From: Pseudomonas fluorescens | Lineage (GTDB): Bacteria > Pseudomonadota > Gammaproteobacteria > Pseudomonadales > Pseudomonadaceae | Length of the DNA: 64,000 nucleotides | Direction of reading: 5' to 3' | NCBI RefSeq assembly: GCF_902498065.1 | Contig: NZ_CABVIR010000001.1 | Span: 1,426,001 to 1,490,000 of the forward strand | Part shown: piece by piece, positions 26,909 to 35,900 of the stretch | Layout: each line of letters begins with the position of its first letter | How positions within the stretch are numbered: the stretch's first letter is position 1 | Notes under the pieces: model-generated | What the model saw: the letters and a program-made list of their open reading frames with translations, nothing else | What the model was told of the DNA's origin: nothing | The model's database searches: none | Made by a program: the position numbers and the translations under genes

Positions 26909-27835
26909 TCAGTGACCTGAATGCTCTCTGCGAAAGTCATTTCCCGGCTGCGCACACAGCTCAACCATCCAGTCGACAAACACCCGCACCCGCCGCGATA
27001 GTTGACGGTGAGGAGGATAGAGCGCCGTCAACGGCATCCCCGGTGGCGGCACCTCCCTCAGCACCTCGATCAAACGGCCATCCTTCAACTGCCTGGCCAC
27101 GTGATAGTACGGGGCCTGGACCAATCCGTACCCTGCCTCACACGCCGCCAGATATCCATCGGCGCTGTTGACCGCCACATGTTTGGGCAGATTGATCGGC
27201 TGTATCTGGCCATCGACTACAAACTCCAGTCCGAAACGTTTGCCGCTGTGACTGGAAACGTACTCCACCATTTCATGCCCCTCCAGATCGGCCAGGCACT
27301 GCGGCGTCCCGTGGTGTTGCAGATAACCCGCGCTGGCGCAGGTGATCTGATCGAGCATGAGCAGTGGCCGCGCTACCAGAGAATCGTCCAGTGCCAAACC
27401 GCCGCGCAGTACGCAATCGACCCCCTCGCGAATCAGGTCCACCGGCCGGTCATTCAAACCGATTTCCAGCTCGATCAGCGGATAGCGCGCCGTGAACTGC
27501 GGTAAAGCAGGGATCACGATCAGGCGCCCCACCCCCGCCGGCATTTCCACGCGCAGCAAACCCTTGGGGTTGTGGCGTGCGGCAGAAAACACCGCTTCAG
27601 TTTCCTCAAGATCCGCCAGCAAACGCACGCAACGCGGGTAGTAGGCCGCGCCGTCGAGCGTCAGGCTGATTTGCCGGGTGGTGCGTTGCAGCAACTGCAC
27701 GCCCAGATGCGCCTCCAGCTGTTTGATCAGAATAGTCACGGAGGCGCGGGGCAATTGCAGGCTGTCTGCCGCTTTGGCAAAGCCCCCCAGCTCGACGATC
27801 CGTGTGAATACGCGCATGGCGTTGAATCGATCCAT
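26909..27835 (-). CDS. LysR-family transcriptional regulator
   Basis: Encodes 308 residues. The N-terminus (MDRFNAMRVFTRIVELGGFAKAADSLQLPRASVTILIKQLEAHLGVQLLQRTTRQISLTLDG) is the CrgA/DmlR-like subgroup of LysR regulators, followed by the ligand domain (GLLRVEMPAGVGRLIVIPALPQF). It is divergent from the aldo/keto reductase at 27954, which it probably controls. The effector is unknown. Confidence 0.92.
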   Translation of the reverse strand: MDRFNAMRVFTRIVELGGFAKAADSLQLPRASVTILIKQLEAHLGVQLLQRTTRQISLTLDGAAYYPRCVRLLADLEETEAVFSAARHNPKGLLRVEMPAGVGRLIVIPALPQFTARYPLIELEIGLNDRPVDLIREGVDCVLRGGLALDDSLVARPLLMLDQITCASAGYLQHHGTPQCLADLEGHEMVEYVSSHSGKRFGLEFVVDGQIQPINLPKHVAVNSADGYLAACEAGYGLVQAPYYHVARQLKDGRLIEVLREVPPPGMPLTALYPPHRQLSRRVRVFVDWMVELCAQPGNDFRREHSGH

Positions 27836-27859
27836 TGTGCTCTCGGGCTGACTGATTAT

Positions 27860-27873
27860 TTAGAAATTACTAA
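27860..27873. promoter_or_regulatory. Candidate LysR-type box between lysR and aldo/keto reductase genes
   Basis: TTAG-AAATTA-CTAA is a short interrupted palindrome with the T-N11-A form of LysR operators. It lies in the 118-base divergent promoter region, 25 bases upstream of the LysR start. Short enough to be chance in this AT-rich stretch. Confidence 0.35.
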
Positions 27874-27953
27874 TAGTGATAGCAGTTTTAGCCGGTTTAT
27901 CTGGATTCTGTCGAGGTTAACAATGGGATTCACATTCACAGGGAGCTGATTTC

Positions 27954-28949
27954 ATGCAAACACGTCAATTGGGTAAGAACGGTCCGCAAGTCAGCGCGAT
28001 CGGTCTGGGCTGCATGGGCATGTCCGATTTCTACACCACAGGCACCGACACCCGCGAAGCCACAGCCACCCTGCATCGCGCGCTCGAATTGGGCATTAAC
28101 CTGCTCGACACCGCCGACATGTACGGCCCGCACACCAATGAAGAACTGATCGGCAAAGCCATCGCCGGCAAGCGCGATCAAGTGTTTCTGGCGAGCAAGT
28201 TCGGCATTGTTCGCGATCCTTCGAACCCGACCGCACGCGGGGTCGACGGACGTCCGGAATATATCCGTACCTCCATCGACGGCACCCTCAAACGGCTCGG
28301 TGTCGAAACCCTCGACTTGTACTACCAGCACCGCGTCGACCCGCAAGTGGCCATCGAGGAAACCGTCGGCGCCATGGCCGAACTGGTCAAGGCCGGCAAA
28401 GTGCGATACCTGGGCTTGAGCGAAGCCTCGGCGGCAACGCTGGAGCGGGCGCACCAGGTTCATCCGATCAGCGCGCTACAAAGCGAATACTCCTTGTGGA
28501 GCCGGGATCAGGAAGACAATGGCTGCCTGGCCGCGTGCCAGCGGCTGGGCATTGCCTTTGTCCCTTACAGCCCGCTGGGCCGGGGTTTTCTGACCGGTGC
28601 ACTGAAAAGCCCGGACGATTTTGCGGCAGACGACTACCGTCGGTTCAGCCCGCGTTTTCAGGGTGACAACTTCGCGAAAAATCTGTTGCTGGTGCAGCAA
28701 GTACAGGACCTGGCGGCAGAAAAAGGCGTGACGGCGGGTCAACTCGCGCTGGCATGGGTGCTGGCCCAGGGTGATTACGTGATCCCGATCCCCGGGACCA
28801 AACAGCGTAAATACCTGGAAGAAAACGTGGCAGCGCTGGAGGTAAAACTTGGCCGCGAAGCGTTGCACGCGCTGGAAGCGATCTTCCCGGCGAATGCCCC
28901 TGTCGGCTTGCGCTACCCGGAAGAAGTCCTGGAGTTGCTCGACCGTTAA
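27954..28949 (+). CDS. Aldo/keto reductase (YakC/AKR13-like)
   Basis: Encodes 331 residues with the AKR catalytic tetrad Asp52 (LLDTADMYG), Tyr57, Lys82 (ASKFG) and His126 (YYQHRVDP). The start ([22 protein letters not shown]) and [26 protein letters not shown] (cofactor) are typical of the AKR13/YakC type of NADPH-dependent aldehyde reductases. AGGGAG precedes the ATG. Divergent LysR gene is its likely regulator; the two form a common Pseudomonas pairing for aldehyde or quinone stress, by inference. Confidence 0.92.
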   Translation: MQTRQLGKNGPQVSAIGLGCMGMSDFYTTGTDTREATATLHRALELGINLLDTADMYGPHTNEELIGKAIAGKRDQVFLASKFGIVRDPSNPTARGVDGRPEYIRTSIDGTLKRLGVETLDLYYQHRVDPQVAIEETVGAMAELVKAGKVRYLGLSEASAATLERAHQVHPISALQSEYSLWSRDQEDNGCLAACQRLGIAFVPYSPLGRGFLTGALKSPDDFAADDYRRFSPRFQGDNFAKNLLLVQQVQDLAAEKGVTAGQLALAWVLAQGDYVIPIPGTKQRKYLEENVAALEVKLGREALHALEAIFPANAPVGLRYPEEVLELLDR

Positions 28950-28956
28950 CCAGCGT

Positions 28957-28986
28957 CTGGCCCGTTCAAATGCCTGAACGGGCCAG
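28957..28986 (+). terminator. 12-base perfect hairpin after the aldo/keto reductase gene
   Basis: CTGGCCCGTTCA pairs exactly with TGAACGGGCCAG around AATGCC, starting eight bases after the stop codon. No T-run follows, so it may act as a 3' stabiliser or weak terminator. Confidence 0.6.
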
Positions 28987-29129
28987 CGCAATCGAGCCGT
29001 CCGTCACCTCCCGCCGTTCTTGCACGAACGTACCTAAAGCTCGTCCCCAGCCAGCCGATAGCCCCTTTGAAGCGCCGAATTTCATACCGATACCCACAAT
29101 AAGATCGCTGCTAAAAAGGACCCGGCTCC

Positions 29130-31121
29130 ATGCCCGCATTCCGCACTATTCAGGCTCGCTACACGCTGTTTCTGGTCCTGTTCATTCTGCTGCTGTTCAT
29201 TCTCACCGTGGTTGGCATCAGTCAACTGGTCGCGCCAAAACTGCGCCATACCGAAGAACAAGTCGCGCTCAATCGCATCGCCGAAGTCGCCGAGCAAATC
29301 CAGGGCGAACTGAACAAGGTTCAGGCGCAACAACGCAGCATCACGCAAACCATCCCCCTGCTCGACAGCGCCGCCATCGACACGGTCCTGCCAGGCCTGG
29401 TCGATCAGTACGGCGAACTGAAAGTCTTCGGCGGCGGTATCTGGCCCCTGCCCGGCCAGCGTGAAGCCGGGCGCAACAAGTTCAGCACCTTCTGGCATCG
29501 CGATGCCTCGGGCAAACTGACGGTCAACACCTTCTGGAATAGCGACGCGGCGCCCAACTATTACGACCAGACCTGGTACAAGGGCGGCATGCAAACCCCA
29601 CGCGGGCAATGCGCCTGGGCCGCAGCCTATAAAGATGACGCCAGCGCCGAACCGCGCACCAACTGCGCCATGGCCATCCAGAAAAACGGCGCGGCGTACG
29701 GCGTCTCCACCATCGACGTAACCCTGGGCTTCTTCAACGACCTGGTGGCGCGCAAGGAAAAAGACCTCGGCGCCGAAATGCTGATCGTCGAGGCCGACGG
29801 CAAGATCATCAGCAACAGCTCGCGCATCAGCGGGCCGATCGTGCTGAAGAACATCAGCGAACTGGCTGGCAACTCACCCTTCGCCAGCCAAGTGAAGGCC
29901 GGCTTGCAAAAGCGTGATCAGGCGCAGCGTGTCGAGTTCGACAACAACGGCGAAGCCAGCACCTTCTTCATGCGCCCCATCGAAGGCACGCCGTGGTTTC
30001 TCGCCACCGCCCTGCCGACCCAGTTGATCACCGCGCAGCGTGACGACGTGCTCAGCACGCTGAGCCTGCTGCAAATCCCGATGGTGATCCTGTTGGTGCT
30101 GTTGCAAATCTATGCGATCCGCCAACTGATCCAGCGCATGAAAGCCCTGAAGGCCAATATCGATGCATTGTCCGCCGGTGACGCCGACCTGACCAAACGC
30201 ATCACCATTCGCGCCGAAGACGAACTGGGCGCCATCGGCCACTCGGTCAACGCCTTCATCGCTTACCTGCAAAACATGATCGGCGAAGTCACCCAGGCCA
30301 CGGGCGCCATGGCGTCCAGCCTGGATAACCTGCAACGCACCTCCGCCCACACCAGCCAGATTCTGGTGCGCCACGCCTCGGAAACCGATCAGACCGTCAC
30401 CGCCATTACCGAAATGAGTTCGACCGCCGAAAGCGTGGCGCAGAACGCGGCCGAAACCGCCGCTTTCACTCAACGCGCCAACGAAAATGCCGACCGTTCG
30501 CGGGTCGTGGTGGGTGAAGCGTCCAGCAGTGTGATTGCGTTGATCGACGAAGTGGCCAGCGCCACCCATAAAGTCGAAAGCATGCAACAGGACGCCCAGC
30601 GCATCACTGAAATCCTCGGGGTAATCGGCGCCATCGCCGGGCAAACCAACCTGCTGGCCCTTAACGCGGCGATTGAAGCGGCACGTGCCGGTGAGCAAGG
30701 TCGCGGTTTTGCGGTGGTGGCCGACGAAGTCCGCGCCCTCGCCGCTCGCACCCAGGCCAGCACCTCGGAAATCAACGAGATGCTCACGCGCCTGACCCAA
30801 GGCGTCAGTTCATCGGTCAGCGCCATGGAAAACACCCAGGCCAGCTGCCAGTCAGCAGCCGACGCCACCGCGCGGGTCAATACCGGACTGGACGAAATGG
30901 CCGGCTCCGTCAGCCACATCAACAGCCTCAGCACCCAGATCGCCACCGCCGCCGAACAGCAAAGTGCGGTGACTGAAGAGATCAACCGCAGCATGGTGCA
31001 GATCCGCCACATGGTGGATGAACTGGTGAAAAGCGGTCAGGCCAGTGAGCTCAATACGCGGCAGTTGCTGGAAGCCAATTCACGCGTCAGCGCGATTATG
31101 GGGCGTTTCAAAGTCCGATAA
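29130..31121 (+). CDS. Methyl-accepting chemotaxis protein
   Basis: Encodes 663 residues. Membrane helix at about 12-33, a large periplasmic ligand-binding domain of about 270 residues (dCache-like, with [28 protein letters not shown] and YDQTWYKGG), a second membrane helix near 310-330, a HAMP segment, and a signalling domain with the conserved hairpin tip [37 protein letters not shown]. It signals to CheA/CheW at the cell pole. No C-terminal CheR-binding pentapeptide is seen. The ligand is unknown. Stands alone, 140 bases after the hairpin that follows the aldo/keto reductase gene. Confidence 0.94.
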   Translation: MPAFRTIQARYTLFLVLFILLLFILTVVGISQLVAPKLRHTEEQVALNRIAEVAEQIQGELNKVQAQQRSITQTIPLLDSAAIDTVLPGLVDQYGELKVFGGGIWPLPGQREAGRNKFSTFWHRDASGKLTVNTFWNSDAAPNYYDQTWYKGGMQTPRGQCAWAAAYKDDASAEPRTNCAMAIQKNGAAYGVSTIDVTLGFFNDLVARKEKDLGAEMLIVEADGKIISNSSRISGPIVLKNISELAGNSPFASQVKAGLQKRDQAQRVEFDNNGEASTFFMRPIEGTPWFLATALPTQLITAQRDDVLSTLSLLQIPMVILLVLLQIYAIRQLIQRMKALKANIDALSAGDADLTKRITIRAEDELGAIGHSVNAFIAYLQNMIGEVTQATGAMASSLDNLQRTSAHTSQILVRHASETDQTVTAITEMSSTAESVAQNAAETAAFTQRANENADRSRVVVGEASSSVIALIDEVASATHKVESMQQDAQRITEILGVIGAIAGQTNLLALNAAIEAARAGEQGRGFAVVADEVRALAARTQASTSEINEMLTRLTQGVSSSVSAMENTQASCQSAADATARVNTGLDEMAGSVSHINSLSTQIATAAEQQSAVTEEINRSMVQIRHMVDELVKSGQASELNTRQLLEANSRVSAIMGRFKVR

Positions 31122-31140
31122 TCTCGCTGCTCATGTAGAA

Positions 31141-31235
31141 CCTGTGGGAGCGGGCTTGCCCGCGATGACGGTGTAACAGTCGATATCATTGTTGGCTACG
31201 CTGACCTCATCGCGGGCAAGCCCGCTCCCACAGGT
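31141..31235. repeat. REP pair (REPIN), CGGGC variant
   Basis: CCTGTGGGAGCGGGCTTGCCCGCGATGA is mirrored by TCATCGCGGGCAAGCCCGCTCCCACAGG. The arms differ from the CGAGC pairs but stay complementary to each other. Confidence 0.87.
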
Positions 31236-31339
31236 GCTGTCCTTAATCCCGTATCACTTCGAAACAATCTCTTGCCTCGTTGCCGGCTAAACTAGTCAAA
31301 ATGCCTTTTTTTGACCGCCATCCGAGTCGAGACCCCTCC

Positions 31340-31789
31340 ATGAGAACCCACCTGCGTCTGGTCGCCCTGAGCGCCCTGTTCATTTCTTCCCTGGCCCAGG
31401 CTGCCGACCTCATCCCCATCGAAGTCCACCGCGACGCCAACTGCGGTTGCTGCAAAAAATGGATCAGCCACCTGGAGGCCAATGGCTTCAAGGTCGAGGA
31501 TCACGTCGAAGCCAACATGAGCGAATTCAAGCAACAGCACGGCGTGCCGCCACGTCTGGCGTCCTGCCACACCGGTTTGATCAATGGCAAATTCGTCGAA
31601 GGTCATGTCCCGGCCGATCAGGTGCTGGCCTTGAGCAAGCGTGACGACCTGCTGGGTGTGGCCGCGCCCGGCATGCCAATGGGTTCGCCCGGCATGGAAA
31701 TGGACGGCATGAGCGACGCTTATCAGGTGATCGGCCTGAAAAGGGACGGCGCTGACGTGGTGGTGGCGGACTACCCCGCCGCCCATTGA
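31340..31789 (+). CDS. DUF411 periplasmic metal-binding-type protein
   Basis: Encodes about 149 residues: signal peptide (MRTHLRLVALSALFISSLAQAA), then the DUF411 core with a thioredoxin-like CxCC motif (VHRDANCGCCKKWISHLEANGF) and a second conserved Cys in ASCHTGLINGKFVEGHVPADQV, plus a Met-rich tail (GMPMGSPGMEMDGM) that would suit copper. DUF411 genes often lie in copper-resistance clusters; here there are none. The start at 31340 is chosen for the signal peptide; the frame is open from 31280. The stop overlaps the next gene's ATG (TGATG), so translation is probably coupled. Confidence 0.87.
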   Translation: MRTHLRLVALSALFISSLAQAADLIPIEVHRDANCGCCKKWISHLEANGFKVEDHVEANMSEFKQQHGVPPRLASCHTGLINGKFVEGHVPADQVLALSKRDDLLGVAAPGMPMGSPGMEMDGMSDAYQVIGLKRDGADVVVADYPAAH

Positions 31790-32223
31790 TGTCTGCTGCG
31801 TACATCGCGCTGTTTTTCGCTGCATTCGGTGCGGCGACCCTGCTGCCGTTGCAGTCCGAAGCGGTGCTGGTGGGGCTGTTGCTCAGCGAGCAGTATGGGC
31901 TCTGGTCGCTGCTGGCCGTTGCGACGCTGGGCAATGTGCTCGGCTCGCTGCTGAACTGGTGGCTGGGACGCGGTATCGAGCGGTTCCGCGACCGGCGCTG
32001 GTTTCCGGTCAACCCACGTCATCTGGACAAGGCCCGCATCCACTATCAGCGCTACGGTCATTGGTCACTGTTGTTGAGTTGGGTGCCCGTCATCGGCGAT
32101 CCGCTGACCCTGGTGGCCGGCGTCATGCGCGAACCGCTGGGGCGCTTCCTGCTGATCGTGACGCTCGCCAAAGGCGCCCGTTACGGCGTACTGGCCGTGG
32201 CGACGTTGGGCTGGATCGGTTGA
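31789..32223 (+). CDS. YqaA/DedA-like (VTT domain) inner-membrane protein
   Basis: Encodes 144 residues with four hydrophobic segments and the YqaA-type signature: LLPLQSEAVLVGLL, GNVLGSLLNWWLGRGIERF (Gly-rich G-x-x-x-G with N-W) and HWSLLLSWVPVIGDPLTLVAGVMREP (the F/W-x-R/P-VIGD region). This family (SNARE-associated/VTT) is linked to lipid scrambling or undecaprenyl-phosphate recycling. Its ATG overlaps the DUF411 stop codon by one base. Confidence 0.87.
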   Translation: MSAAYIALFFAAFGAATLLPLQSEAVLVGLLLSEQYGLWSLLAVATLGNVLGSLLNWWLGRGIERFRDRRWFPVNPRHLDKARIHYQRYGHWSLLLSWVPVIGDPLTLVAGVMREPLGRFLLIVTLAKGARYGVLAVATLGWIG

Positions 32224-32307
32224 ACCATCACCCGCCGCGATTGCCTGTGTTTAATGTCGCCCTAATCATGCCGATCCAGCATCGCCGATTTCCTCTGGAG
32301 TCTACCC

Positions 32308-33330
32308 ATGTCCCTCGCACGCTCCCGCTGGCTACCCTGTCTGCTGCTGACCGCCGCACTGCCGGCGATCGCTGCCGAAGGTCCGGCGTATGGCCCTGAA
32401 CTGCAAGGCTTCGAGTACCCCTATACGGTCAAGCATTTCGCTTTCGAGTCCCAGGGCAAGTCCCTGCAAATGGGCTACATGGACGTCGCGGCCCACGGCA
32501 AGGCCAACGGGCGCAGCATCGTGCTGATGCACGGCAAGAATTTCTGCGGCGCAACCTGGGATGCTTCGATCAAGGCCTTGAGCGACGCCGGTTACCGGGT
32601 CATCGCGCCGGACCAGATCGGGTTCTGCACCTCCAGCAAACCGGACCATTATCAGTACAGCTTCCAGCAACTCGCGGCCAACACCCAACAACTGCTCAAG
32701 GCCCTCGGTATCCAGAAAGCCAGCCTGCTCGGGCATTCCACGGGCGGCATGCTCGCTACCCGCTATGCGCTGCAGTATCCCGAGCAGGTCGAGCAACTGG
32801 CACTGGTCAACCCCATCGGCCTTGAAGACTGGAAAGCCCTCGGCGTACCGTATCGCACGGTTGATCAATGGTACGAGCGTGAGCTCAAGGTGACGGCACA
32901 AGGCATTCACGACTATCAGCGCAGCACCTATTACGACGGCCGCTGGAAACCCGAATTCGACCGTTGGGTAGACATGTACTCGGGCATGGCCAAAGGCCCG
33001 GGCAAGAGCCAGGTGGCGTGGAACTCGGCGCTGATCTACGACATGATCTTCACCCAACCGGTGTACTACGAGTTCAAGGACCTGAAGGTGCCGACGCTGC
33101 TGCTGATCGGCACTTCCGACTCCACGGCCATCAACAAGGACATCGCCTCGCCCGAGGTCAAAGCGAAAATCGGGCACTACGACGTACTCGGCAAACAGGT
33201 GGCGAAATTGATTCCTCACTCGACGCTGGTCGAATTCCCCGGCATGGGCCACGCGCCACAAATGGAAGAACCGGCAAAATTCCACCAGGCCCTGCTCGCC
33301 TGGCTGAACAACACCAACCCCGTTCATTGA
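32308..33330 (+). CDS. Exported alpha/beta hydrolase
   Basis: Encodes 340 residues. A signal peptide (SRWLPCLLLTAALPAIAA) precedes an alpha/beta-hydrolase fold: the HGKNFCG oxyanion segment, the nucleophile elbow GHSTGG with Ser144, an acid near TSDSTAIN and the catalytic His in PGMGHAPQMEEP. Substrate unknown; periplasmic or secreted esterase or lipase-like activity is the reasonable guess. GGAG lies before the ATG. The 2-hydroxyacid dehydrogenase follows after 13 bases, so the two are probably co-transcribed. Confidence 0.9.
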   Translation: MSLARSRWLPCLLLTAALPAIAAEGPAYGPELQGFEYPYTVKHFAFESQGKSLQMGYMDVAAHGKANGRSIVLMHGKNFCGATWDASIKALSDAGYRVIAPDQIGFCTSSKPDHYQYSFQQLAANTQQLLKALGIQKASLLGHSTGGMLATRYALQYPEQVEQLALVNPIGLEDWKALGVPYRTVDQWYERELKVTAQGIHDYQRSTYYDGRWKPEFDRWVDMYSGMAKGPGKSQVAWNSALIYDMIFTQPVYYEFKDLKVPTLLLIGTSDSTAINKDIASPEVKAKIGHYDVLGKQVAKLIPHSTLVEFPGMGHAPQMEEPAKFHQALLAWLNNTNPVH

Positions 33331-33343
33331 TGAGGTAAGGCGG

Positions 33344-34297
33344 ATGGCTGTGCAGATTGCGGTACTCGATGACTGGCAGGATGTGGCGCGGCAGGTGGTG
33401 GACTGGTCGGTGCTGGAGGCCATCGGGCAGGTGAGTTTCATCCATGACTACCCGGCCGATAACGCAACGCTGGCAACTCGGCTGGCCGGGTTTGAAGTGA
33501 TTTGCGTGATGCGTGAGCGCACCCGGTTCGATGAGGACCTGCTGCGTCGGCTACCGGCACTCAAGCTGCTGGTCACCGGTGGCATGCGCAACGCCGCCCT
33601 CGACCTGAAAGCCGCTGCCGCGCTCGGCATTCAGGTCAGCGGCAGCGACAGTTACAAACACGCCGCGCCGGAACTGACCTGGGCGCTGATCATGGCCGCC
33701 ACCCGCAATCTGGTCGCGGAAGCCAACGCCCTGCGCGCAGGGCATTGGCAACAGGGGTTGGGTGGAGACCTGCACGGCAAGACCCTGGCGATTCTCGGTT
33801 TGGGCAGCATCGGCCAGCGAGTCGCCCAGTTCGGCCAGGTGTTTGGCATGCGGGTGATCGCCTGGAGCGAAAACCTCACGGCCGAACGCGCCGCCGAAGT
33901 GGGCGTAACCTACGTCAGCAAGCAGGAACTGTTCGAACAGGCCGACGTGTTGTCGGTGCATCTGGTGCTCAGCGACCGCAGCCGCGGATTGGTCGACGCG
34001 CAGGCACTGGACTGGATGAAACCCACCGCACTGCTGGTCAACACGGCTCGCGGCCCGATTGTCGATGAGGCGGCGCTGATCAAGGCACTGCAGAAACAGC
34101 GCCTGGCCGGTGCGGCGCTGGATGTGTTCGAGCAAGAACCCTTACCGGCTCATCACCCGTTCAGGACGCTGGCGAATGTGCTGGCAACGCCGCATGTCGG
34201 GTACGTCAGCCAGCAGAATTACCATCAGTTCTTTTCGCAGATGATCGAGGACATTCAGGCCTGGTCTGCTGGAACGCCGATTCGCCTTCTAAGCTGA
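33344..34297 (+). CDS. D-2-hydroxyacid dehydrogenase family protein
   Basis: Encodes 317 residues, NAD(P)-dependent. The Rossmann motif is ILGLGSIGQRVAQFG (about 150-164). Catalytic residues fit the D-isomer-specific family: Arg236 (NTARGPIV), Glu265 (DVFEQEPL) and His284 (TPHVGYV). It is close in layout to phosphoglycerate or glyoxylate/hydroxypyruvate reductases, but no substrate can be assigned. Co-transcribed with the preceding exported hydrolase; a REP pair follows the stop. Confidence 0.9.
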   Translation: MAVQIAVLDDWQDVARQVVDWSVLEAIGQVSFIHDYPADNATLATRLAGFEVICVMRERTRFDEDLLRRLPALKLLVTGGMRNAALDLKAAAALGIQVSGSDSYKHAAPELTWALIMAATRNLVAEANALRAGHWQQGLGGDLHGKTLAILGLGSIGQRVAQFGQVFGMRVIAWSENLTAERAAEVGVTYVSKQELFEQADVLSVHLVLSDRSRGLVDAQALDWMKPTALLVNTARGPIVDEAALIKALQKQRLAGAALDVFEQEPLPAHHPFRTLANVLATPHVGYVSQQNYHQFFSQMIEDIQAWSAGTPIRLLS

Positions 34298-34312
34298 TAT
34301 CGCGTCATCGTT

Positions 34313-34389
34313 CATCGCTAGCAGGCTAGCTCCCACAGGGATTTCGTGAACACTGGAGATCCACTGTGGGAGCTAGCCTGCTAGCGATA
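34313..34389. repeat. REP pair (REPIN), CTAGC variant
   Basis: CATCGCTAGCAGGCTAGCTCCCACA is mirrored by TGTGGGAGCTAGCCTGCTAGCGATA. Confidence 0.87.
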
Positions 34390-34392
34390 GCC

Positions 34393-34811
34393 GCACCACC
34401 GATCTAACTGACGTTCACCGCCACAAACGCCGCCGTCGCAAGGCACCGTAACCACGGCTTTGCCCCGCAATTCGGGCTCGGCGGCAATTCCGGCGAGCCC
34501 GTGTGTCCATGGTTGAATTGCTGCTCTTGCAACGGTCCGAATGCCGCATGCGAAAACGCCCGGCGCCCGGCTCCATTGTAGAAACGCGGGATGTCTCCCT
34601 CCAGCGCAGTGACGATCGCATCCTGTTTCGGCACCCAACTCACGCCGGTTTCGGCAGAAAGAAATGAATAATTGTTCACCCTGCGGTGTTCACGTTGCAT
34701 GCCTTGTTGTTGAGCCTGATCGTATCGGGTTTCCTGTTTCGCCGGGCCGAACAAATGGCGTTGGCCATCGTGATTCCGGCCGTGGCGTGGTTGAACTGAA
34801 ACGAATAAACC
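34393..34811. other. Gene-poor 420-base stretch, possible decayed coding DNA
   Basis: No complete gene could be supported here. On the plus strand 34686-34799 encodes a hydrophobic helix-like tail (HALLLSLIVSGFLFRR then AIVIPAVAWLN) in frame with an open stretch upstream, separated from it by one stop (34665-34667). On the minus strand 34405-34670 is also open. Neither has a ribosome-binding site or a recognisable domain. Remnant or spacer; both readings are weak. Confidence 0.3.
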
Positions 34812-34825
34812 TGTGGAGATCATCC

Positions 34826-35356
34826 ATGAATACCCGTCTTGCTGTTTTTACCGTCCAGCTACTGCTTGCCTTTGCGTTGTCCGCTTCCCTCGCATTAGCC
34901 AATGGTGAGGATGACGCGCCGGCCAAACCCAATTGTCCAAAAGGCCAGGTTTTCGACACCAGGTCGCAAAAGTGCGTGAGGCAGACCAGCAGCCTGGTGC
35001 CCGATGCCGACCGCACTGATTACGCCTATCGGCTGGCCAAAGACGGTCGCTACGAAGAAGCCCTGGCACTGCTCGACACCCTGAAACAGCCCAACACCGC
35101 CAAGGCGCTCAACTATCGCGGATACGCCACGCGCAAACTGGGGCGCACCGACGAAGGCATTGGTTATTACCTGCAATCGGTGAAGCTCGATCCGCAATAC
35201 GCGCAAGTTCGCGAGTACCTCGGGGAGGCTTATGTGGTCAAGGGTCGACTGGACCTCGCCCAAGAGCAGTTGCAACAGATAAAATCGATCTGTGGCAGCA
35301 CCTGCGAGGAATACCAGGACTTGGCCGAAGCCATTCACGATTCATCGAAAACCTGA
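34826..35356 (+). CDS. Exported tetratricopeptide-repeat protein
   Basis: Encodes 176 residues. Signal peptide to about residue 27 (LLLAFALSASLALA), a short Cys-containing segment (KPNCPKGQVFDTRSQKCVR) and two to three TPR units from about residue 70 (AYRLAKDGRYEEALALLDTLKQ; ALNYRGYATRKLGRTDEGIGYYLQSVKLDPQ; AQVREYLGEAYVVKGRLDLAQEQLQQI), ending with a second Cys pair (SICGSTC). Likely a periplasmic scaffold with disulfides. GGAG lies eight bases before this ATG. The sigma and anti-sigma genes follow directly, so it is the first gene of a three-gene operon. Confidence 0.87.
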   Translation: MNTRLAVFTVQLLLAFALSASLALANGEDDAPAKPNCPKGQVFDTRSQKCVRQTSSLVPDADRTDYAYRLAKDGRYEEALALLDTLKQPNTAKALNYRGYATRKLGRTDEGIGYYLQSVKLDPQYAQVREYLGEAYVVKGRLDLAQEQLQQIKSICGSTCEEYQDLAEAIHDSSKT

Positions 35357-35900
35357 CGGGACGGAGGTCGCCATCGCCAGCGATCAGGCAATACGGGCAG
35401 AGCTGGGCCAGCACCTGGCGCGTTTATGGCGCTACGGCCTGCTGCTGTCCCGGCAGCGGCATGTCGCCGAAGACCTGGTGCAAGCCACCTGCGTCCGGGC
35501 GCTGGAACGTGCCGGGCAATTTGTCCCCGGCAGCCGCATGGACCACTGGCTGTTGAGCATTCTGCATTCGATCTGGCTCAACGAAGTGCGCTCGCGACGG
35601 GTGCGTCAGGGTCAGGGGCTTGTGGATGCCGACCATGCCTTGTCGTTTGACGGTGAATACGCGGCGCAGACCCACGTCCTCGCGGCGCAGGTGATCCGGC
35701 GCGTCGATGCGTTGCCCGAGGCCCAGCGCGAAACCGTGTTTCTGGCCTACGTCGAGGGCTTGTCCTACCGCGAAGTCGCCGAGGTCCTGCAGGTGCCCAT
35801 CGGCACGGTCATGAGCCGCCTCGCCGCCGCCCGGGGGAAACTGGCCGAGTATCCGCCGTTGCAGGCCGTGCCGAACCCTAACACTGGAGAACGTCGATGA
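35292..35900 (+). CDS. ECF-type RNA polymerase sigma factor
   Basis: Region 2 is HVAEDLVQATCVRALERAGQF...HWLLSILHSIWLNEVRSRR and region 4 is LPEAQRETVFLAYVEGLSYREVAEVLQVPIGTVMSRLAAARGKL, the two-domain ECF layout. The only standard upstream start is GTG 35292 (202 residues), inside the TPR gene and with no ribosome-binding site. A strong GGAGG lies at 35363-35367, five bases before an in-frame ATC at 35373, which would give 175 residues and remove a non-conserved-looking leader. I give the GTG coordinate as a conservative limit. The anti-sigma gene overlaps the end by four bases. Confidence 0.88.
   Translation: MAAPARNTRTWPKPFTIHRKPDGTEVAIASDQAIRAELGQHLARLWRYGLLLSRQRHVAEDLVQATCVRALERAGQFVPGSRMDHWLLSILHSIWLNEVRSRRVRQGQGLVDADHALSFDGEYAAQTHVLAAQVIRRVDALPEAQRETVFLAYVEGLSYREVAEVLQVPIGTVMSRLAAARGKLAEYPPLQAVPNPNTGERR

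Noticed and set aside
31786..31788. TTG as start of the YqaA-like gene
   Set aside because: The adjacent ATG overlapping the DUF411 stop is the simpler coupled start.
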